A DNA stretch of 10,000 nucleotides, from contig CAJMLO010000043.1 of the NCBI GenBank assembly GCA_905214245.1, forward strand, positions 1 through 10,000. Direction: 5' to 3'. Source of the DNA: an uncultured bacterium (GTDB lineage: Bacteria; Bacillota; Clostridia; TANB77; CAG-508). Position numbers and translations under genes: made by a program. Shown here piece after piece: positions 6,964 to 10,000 of this stretch. Under the pieces are notes generated by a model. The model did not search any database, was not told the origin of the DNA, and saw only the letters and a program-made list of their open reading frames with translations. Numbering within the stretch: the first letter of the stretch is position 1; each line of letters opens with the position of its first letter.

Positions 6964-7020
6964 GTGTATAATTTAATACATTTTTATATAAACATTATAT
7001 TTTGGAAGGATTGAAAAAAG

Positions 7021-8364
7021 ATGCAAAAAGAAGAATTAAACGAACTTTTAACAAAAGCAAAAGAACTTCTAAAAAATGAAGTTACAAAGATTTCATACGA
7101 GACTTGGATTAGAGACCTAGAGATTAACAGTTTTGAAGATGGCAATGTAGTCTTAGTTGCAAGTAACGCTTTCCAAAAAGAATCCATTATTTCAAGATAT
7201 CACGATTTGTTTAAAAATACTTTTAATTATATTACAAACAAAAATTGTGAAATATCAGTAATATTAAAAGATGATGTAGCAGAAGAAAAGTCAGAAGCAT
7301 CAATTCAGATGAATAATAATCTTTCTGGCATATCAAATTCTACACTAAATCCAAAATATACTTTTGATTCTTTTGTTGTTGGAAATAATAACAGGTTTGC
7401 ACATGCTGCAGCTTTAGCAGTTGCAGAAGCACCAGCTACTGCATACAACCCACTATTTATTTATGGTGGAGTAGGATTGGGGAAAACTCATCTAATGCAT
7501 GCTATTGCTAATGAAATTCTATTAAATAACAGAAATGCAAACATTGTATATGTAACATCTGAAAAATTTACAAATCAATTAGTAAATGCTATCAAAGATG
7601 CTAAAATGGAAATGTTCAGAAATAAATATAGACAAAATATTGATGTTTTGTTAATTGACGATATCCAATTTATAGCTGGAAAAGAACGTATACAAGAAGA
7701 ATTTTTCCACACTTTTAATACACTTCATGAAAGTGGAAAACAAATTATAATCTCTAGTGATAGACCACCAAAAGATATAAAATTGTTAGAAGATAGATTA
7801 AAATCAAGATTTGAATGGGGATTAATTGCCGATATTTCAAATCCAGATTATGAAACACGTTTAGCAATCCTTCGTAAAAAAGCTCAATTAGATAATATTA
7901 TAATAGATGATGATATTTTATGTGATATTGCAACTAAAATTGATTCAAATATTAGAGAACTTGAAGGAGTACTTAATAAATTAATTGCAAATGCTTCACT
8001 TACAAATACACACATTACTATGGAAATGGCTGAAAAAGCTATTAATGATGTTGTTATAAGTAGGGAAAAGGTAATTTCAATTGGTTTAATTCAAGAAACT
8101 GTTGCAAAATATTTTAATGTGACAGTTGATGAATTAAAAGGTGTAAAACGTTCAAATGATATTACATTTCCAAGACAAATTGCAATGTATTTGTGTAGAA
8201 ACTTTGCAGACCTTCCTCTAACTAAGATTGGAGAAGGTTTTGGCAAGAGAGATCATACAACAGTAATTCATGCTTGCAATAAAATTAGTAAACAAATGCA
8301 AGATGATATGACTACAAAAAGAATTGTGGAAAGTGTGAAAAACATATTAAAATCTGATAAATAA
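7021..8364 (+). CDS. dnaA: Chromosomal replication initiator protein DnaA
   Basis: DnaA binds DnaA boxes at oriC as ATP-bound filaments, melts the unwinding element and helps load the replicative helicase. The 447 residues show domain I (about 1-80), a short asparagine- and serine-rich linker domain II (about 85-110), and the AAA+ domain III (about 111-330). Domain III has Walker A GGVGLGKT (149-156), Walker B LLIDDIQF (210-217) and the box VII arginines in DRLKSRFEWG (258-267). Domain IV (about 350-447) is the helix-turn-helix domain with the signature GKRDHTTVIHAC (408-419). Domain II is short, as in many low-G+C species. The ATG is preceded by GGAAGGA with a 10-base gap. The leader carries two DnaA boxes. 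A DnaA-box array follows the stop by about 100 bases. Confidence 0.99.
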   Translation: MQKEELNELLTKAKELLKNEVTKISYETWIRDLEINSFEDGNVVLVASNAFQKESIISRYHDLFKNTFNYITNKNCEISVILKDDVAEEKSEASIQMNNNLSGISNSTLNPKYTFDSFVVGNNNRFAHAAALAVAEAPATAYNPLFIYGGVGLGKTHLMHAIANEILLNNRNANIVYVTSEKFTNQLVNAIKDAKMEMFRNKYRQNIDVLLIDDIQFIAGKERIQEEFFHTFNTLHESGKQIIISSDRPPKDIKLLEDRLKSRFEWGLIADISNPDYETRLAILRKKAQLDNIIIDDDILCDIATKIDSNIRELEGVLNKLIANASLTNTHITMEMAEKAINDVVISREKVISIGLIQETVAKYFNVTVDELKGVKRSNDITFPRQIAMYLCRNFADLPLTKIGEGFGKRDHTTVIHACNKISKQMQDDMTTKRIVESVKNILKSDK

Positions 8365-8465
8365 TTTATATTAATAGGAAAAATAGGATTTTACAAAAAT
8401 CGTGTTTGAGAAATTTATGTTTGGAAAATTAAAGCTCAGTTTTACTTACGGAAGCCTTACATTAG

Positions 8466-8631
8466 ATATCCACATAGGTATGTGAATAATATGTAGATAA
8501 CATGTTGATATCTCAGTTATCCCCACAATAAATTTTTTAATGTAGATAACTTTGTTAATTATCCACGAAGTTGTCCACATCAAAAAACATACGGATATAA
8601 GTATTCCACATAGTTTTCCACACAATCCACA
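8466..8631. promoter_or_regulatory. DnaA-box array of oriC
   Basis: Compared with TTATNCACA, one box is exact: minus strand at 8481-8489. Those with one mismatch are plus strand 8466-8474 (ATATCCACA), 8517-8525 (TTATCCCCA), 8559-8567 (TTATCCACG), 8571-8579 (TTGTCCACA) and 8614-8622 (TTTTCCACA), and minus strand 8492-8500 and 8541-8549 (both TTATCTACA). Two-mismatch sites are at 8503-8511, 8602-8610 and 8623-8631. The last box-like sites next to the unwinding region all point the same way, towards the DnaA-trios, as needed for directional loading of a DnaA filament on one strand. Confidence 0.88.
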
Positions 8632-8635
8632 GCAC

Positions 8636-8675
8636 CTATTACTACTACTACTATAAATATTATATTATATATAAA
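8636..8675. promoter_or_regulatory. DnaA-trio element and AT-rich DNA unwinding element
   Basis: The plus strand reads CTA TTA CTA CTA CTA CTA at 8636-8653. Its complement, read 3' to 5', is GAT AAT GAT GAT GAT GAT: six triplets fitting the DnaA-trio rule [G/A]A[T/C] known from Bacillus subtilis. They follow the last DnaA-box-like site (8623-8631) after a 4-base GC-containing spacer and lead into 22 bases made only of A and T (8654-8675), the likely site of first strand opening. The AT stretch ends in the dnaN ribosome binding site. Confidence 0.87.
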
Positions 8676-8683
8676 GGAGAAAG

Positions 8684-8707
8684 ATGCAAAATGAAACTTG
8701 TTTGTGA
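8684..8707 (+). CDS. Possible seven-codon leader ORF overlapping the dnaN start
   Basis: ATG at 8684 opens a frame MQNETCL that stops with TGA at 8705-8707, overlapping the beginning of dnaN in another frame. AGGAG (8675-8679) lies 4 bases before this ATG but 11 bases before the accepted dnaN ATG, so the ribosome binding site is at least as well placed for the mini-ORF. Whether it is translated is unknown; it may be chance or may tune dnaN initiation. Confidence 0.25.
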   Translation: MQNETCL

Positions 8708-9809
8708 AAAGGACAATATCCTTAAAGCTATTAATTCCGTAACAAAAGCGGTCGCAACAAAAACAACAATGCCTGTACTAGAAGGAATATTAATTCAAAC
8801 AAATGATGATGAAGTAAAATTAACAACATATGATTTAGAAATAGGAATTGAATATGTTATCCACTGTGAAGTAAAAGAACAAGGTGCAACAGTAGTTAAT
8901 GCAATAATGTTTAGTGAAATAATAAGAAGATTACCTGATTCTGAAATAAGTATTTCTTTAGATGATAAAAATTTATTAGTAATAGAGTGTGAAGGTTCTT
9001 TATACAAACTTGCTACAATGAATCCAGATGAATTTCCAGAACTTCCTAAAATAAGTATTGAAAATTCTATTGAACTTGAGCAAACATCTTTAAAAGAAAT
9101 GATTAGAAAAACAATATTTGCTGTAAGCACAGAAGAAAATAGACCAATATTTACAGGATGTTTATTTGAAATAAAAAATAACAAATTAAATGTAGTTGCT
9201 GTTGATGGATTTAGACTTGCTTGGAAAAGTAAATTTTTACAATCTAAAACAAATGATTTTACCGCAGTAATTCCTGGTAGAACATTAAATGAAATAAATA
9301 AAATTATTTTAGATTCATATGACACAATAAAAATAGGAGTTGCAAAAAATCAAGCACTATTTGAAATGGAAAATTGTAAAATAGTTACAAGACTTCTTGA
9401 TGGTGAGTTTTTAAATTATAGTAGTGTAATTCCAGAAAATTGGGAGACAAGAATAAGAGTTGATAAAAGTGCTATTCAAGAATGTTTTGAAAGAATTAGT
9501 TTAATTTCTTCTTCAAGCATTGAAAAAGAAAAGAAATATCCTGTTAAAGTTAATATAGATATAGGAAAAGTAACAATTTCTTGTACAAACCAAACAGGTG
9601 ATGCTAAAGAAGAAATGTATATTTCAACAGAAGGAAAAAATTTGGAGGCAGGATTTAATCCAAAATATTTCTTAGATGCATTTAGAGCAATAGATGACCA
9701 AGAAGTTTACATTGATTTTGGTACAAGCATCTCTCCATGTATTATAAGACCTGTTGAAGAAGGTGGAGACTATGTTTACATGGTACTTCCAATAAGGATG
9801 AAAGAATAA
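8691..9809 (+). CDS. dnaN: DNA polymerase III beta subunit (sliding clamp)
   Basis: DnaN forms a dimeric ring around DNA that tethers the replicative polymerase and recruits repair and regulatory factors. At 372 residues it is full length. It has the three-fold clamp architecture: domain 1 about 1-120, opening MKLVCEKDNILKAINSV and including TTMPVLEG; domain 2 about 128-245, including AVDGFRLAW; and domain 3 to the end, closing with the family tail YMVLPIRMKE. The start at 8691 gives the canonical N-terminus and no in-frame start lies upstream. The ribosome binding site is 11 bases away, longer than usual, with another ATG in between. No strong promoter is evident in the spacer; a weak TTGTCC/TATAAG pair (8571-8601, 19-base spacer) overlaps a DnaA box. 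Read-through from dnaA is possible. Confidence 0.99.
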   Translation: MKLVCEKDNILKAINSVTKAVATKTTMPVLEGILIQTNDDEVKLTTYDLEIGIEYVIHCEVKEQGATVVNAIMFSEIIRRLPDSEISISLDDKNLLVIECEGSLYKLATMNPDEFPELPKISIENSIELEQTSLKEMIRKTIFAVSTEENRPIFTGCLFEIKNNKLNVVAVDGFRLAWKSKFLQSKTNDFTAVIPGRTLNEINKIILDSYDTIKIGVAKNQALFEMENCKIVTRLLDGEFLNYSSVIPENWETRIRVDKSAIQECFERISLISSSSIEKEKKYPVKVNIDIGKVTISCTNQTGDAKEEMYISTEGKNLEAGFNPKYFLDAFRAIDDQEVYIDFGTSISPCIIRPVEEGGDYVYMVLPIRMKE

Positions 9810-9825
9810 TGTGCAAAAAGAACAA

Positions 9826-9849
9826 CTTATCCACATTTTTGTGGATAAG
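9826..9849. promoter_or_regulatory. Palindrome of two perfect DnaA boxes between dnaN and recF
   Basis: CTTATCCACA, a TTTT centre and TGTGGATAAG form a perfect 24-base palindrome. Each arm contains an exact DnaA box TTATCCACA (9827-9835 on the plus strand, 9840-9848 on the minus strand), facing each other. The site begins 16 bases after the dnaN stop. In RNA it would form a 10-pair hairpin with a UUUU loop, but no U-run follows, so I do not call it a terminator. Confidence 0.8.
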
Positions 9850-9871
9850 CACATCTCATATTCAAAAGGAT

Positions 9872-9880
9872 TGTGGATAG
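9872..9880 (-). promoter_or_regulatory. Additional near-perfect DnaA box before recF
   Basis: The minus strand reads CTATCCACA, one mismatch from the consensus in the first position. It lies 23 bases beyond the palindromic pair and just upstream of the recF ribosome binding site (AAGGA at 9881-9885), so DnaA bound here could affect recF expression. Confidence 0.55.
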
Positions 9881-9894
9881 AAGGACGAAAAAAT

Positions 9895-10000
9895 ATGTAC
9901 ATTGATAAAATGAAATTAATTAATTTTAGAAATTATGAGTGTCAAGAAATACAATTTAATAAAAATATAAATATTATTTATGGAGATAATGCACAGGGAA
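9895..10000 (+). CDS. recF: DNA replication and repair protein RecF, 5' part only
   Basis: RecF is an ABC-type ATPase that helps load RecA at single-strand gaps, with RecO and RecR. Only the first 35 codons are in the window, because the gene runs off the right edge. They match the family N-terminus: MYIDKMKLINFRNYE, then NINIIYGDNAQG, which is the beginning of the Walker A motif (the GKT/S would be next, outside). AAGGA lies 9 bases before the ATG. The gene follows dnaN by 85 bases that hold DnaA boxes. The S4-domain gene often found between dnaN and recF is not present. Confidence 0.95.
   Translation, partial: MYIDKMKLINFRNYECQEIQFNKNINIIYGDNAQG

Larger units (their letters stand above)
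8365..8690. other. oriC: Chromosomal replication origin (oriC) in the dnaA-dnaN spacer
   Basis: This 326-base spacer has the order expected of a bacterial origin core: an array of perfect and near-perfect DnaA boxes (8466-8631), a short GC-containing spacer, a DnaA-trio run (8636-8653) and an AT-rich unwinding stretch (8654-8675). The first 100 bases after dnaA (8365-8465) contain no DnaA box and no good terminator; only a 6-pair stem GATTTT/AAAATC near 8387-8401, without a U-run, is seen. Divergent gene orientation on either side supports placement of the origin here. Confidence 0.93.

Noticed and set aside
8387..8401. Terminator after dnaA
   Set aside because: The stem has only 6 A/T-dominated pairs with a 3-base loop and no U-run.
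8571..8601. dnaN promoter TTGTCC/TATAAG
   Set aside because: Spacer is 19 bases and the -35 is poor; the -35 match is explained by the overlapping DnaA box. Mentioned under dnaN only.
8795..9325. Minus-strand 176-codon frame opposite dnaN
   Set aside because: It is the reverse shadow of dnaN, with no ribosome binding site or recognisable motif.
9826..9849. Intrinsic terminator for dnaN
   Set aside because: The stem is strong, but no U-run follows on either strand and the arms are exact DnaA boxes, which explains the symmetry better.

Overview
The window is the replication-origin region of a very AT-rich, Gram-positive-type chromosome. Gene order, low G+C and AGGAGG-type ribosome binding sites point to a Firmicute, most likely of the Clostridia. 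All reading frames use the standard code. Two abutting Spo0A-type boxes upstream of mnmG hint at a spore-former lineage, but that is inference. I cannot name the species from the sequence.

Left arm (1-6864, all on the minus strand): reading away from the origin, a consensus promoter at 6836-6864 drives rpmH (ribosomal protein L34), then rnpA (RNase P protein), yidD, yidC (membrane insertase), khpB/jag (RNA-binding protein), mnmE and mnmG (tRNA U34 modification) and rsmG (16S rRNA methyltransferase). rnpA/yidD and yidC/khpB overlap, and yidD/yidC are 10 bases apart. A terminator-like hairpin sits between rpmH and rnpA, and a larger hairpin lies between khpB and mnmE. A gap of about 330 bases separates mnmE from mnmG and carries the tandem 0A-box-like repeat.

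Centre and right arm (6865-10000, plus strand): the dnaA promoter is followed by two perfect DnaA boxes in the dnaA leader, then dnaA. The 326-base dnaA-dnaN spacer holds a DnaA-box array, a short GC-containing spacer, six DnaA-trio triplets and an AT-rich unwinding stretch that runs into the dnaN ribosome binding site. dnaN follows, then a further group of DnaA boxes (two perfect ones forming a 24-base palindrome) and the first 35 codons of recF, cut by the window edge. The small S4-domain gene (yaaA type) usual between dnaN and recF in many Firmicutes is absent here.

The genes diverge from the origin, so transcription is co-directional with replication on both arms. The left arm serves ribosome, RNase P, tRNA and membrane-protein biogenesis; the right arm serves initiation, the sliding clamp and recombinational repair. 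I see no mobile element, CRISPR array, tRNA, rRNA or novel protein family. The points of interest are regulatory: three separate DnaA-box groups, the 0A-box pair, the two operon hairpins, and a seven-codon out-of-frame start in front of dnaN.
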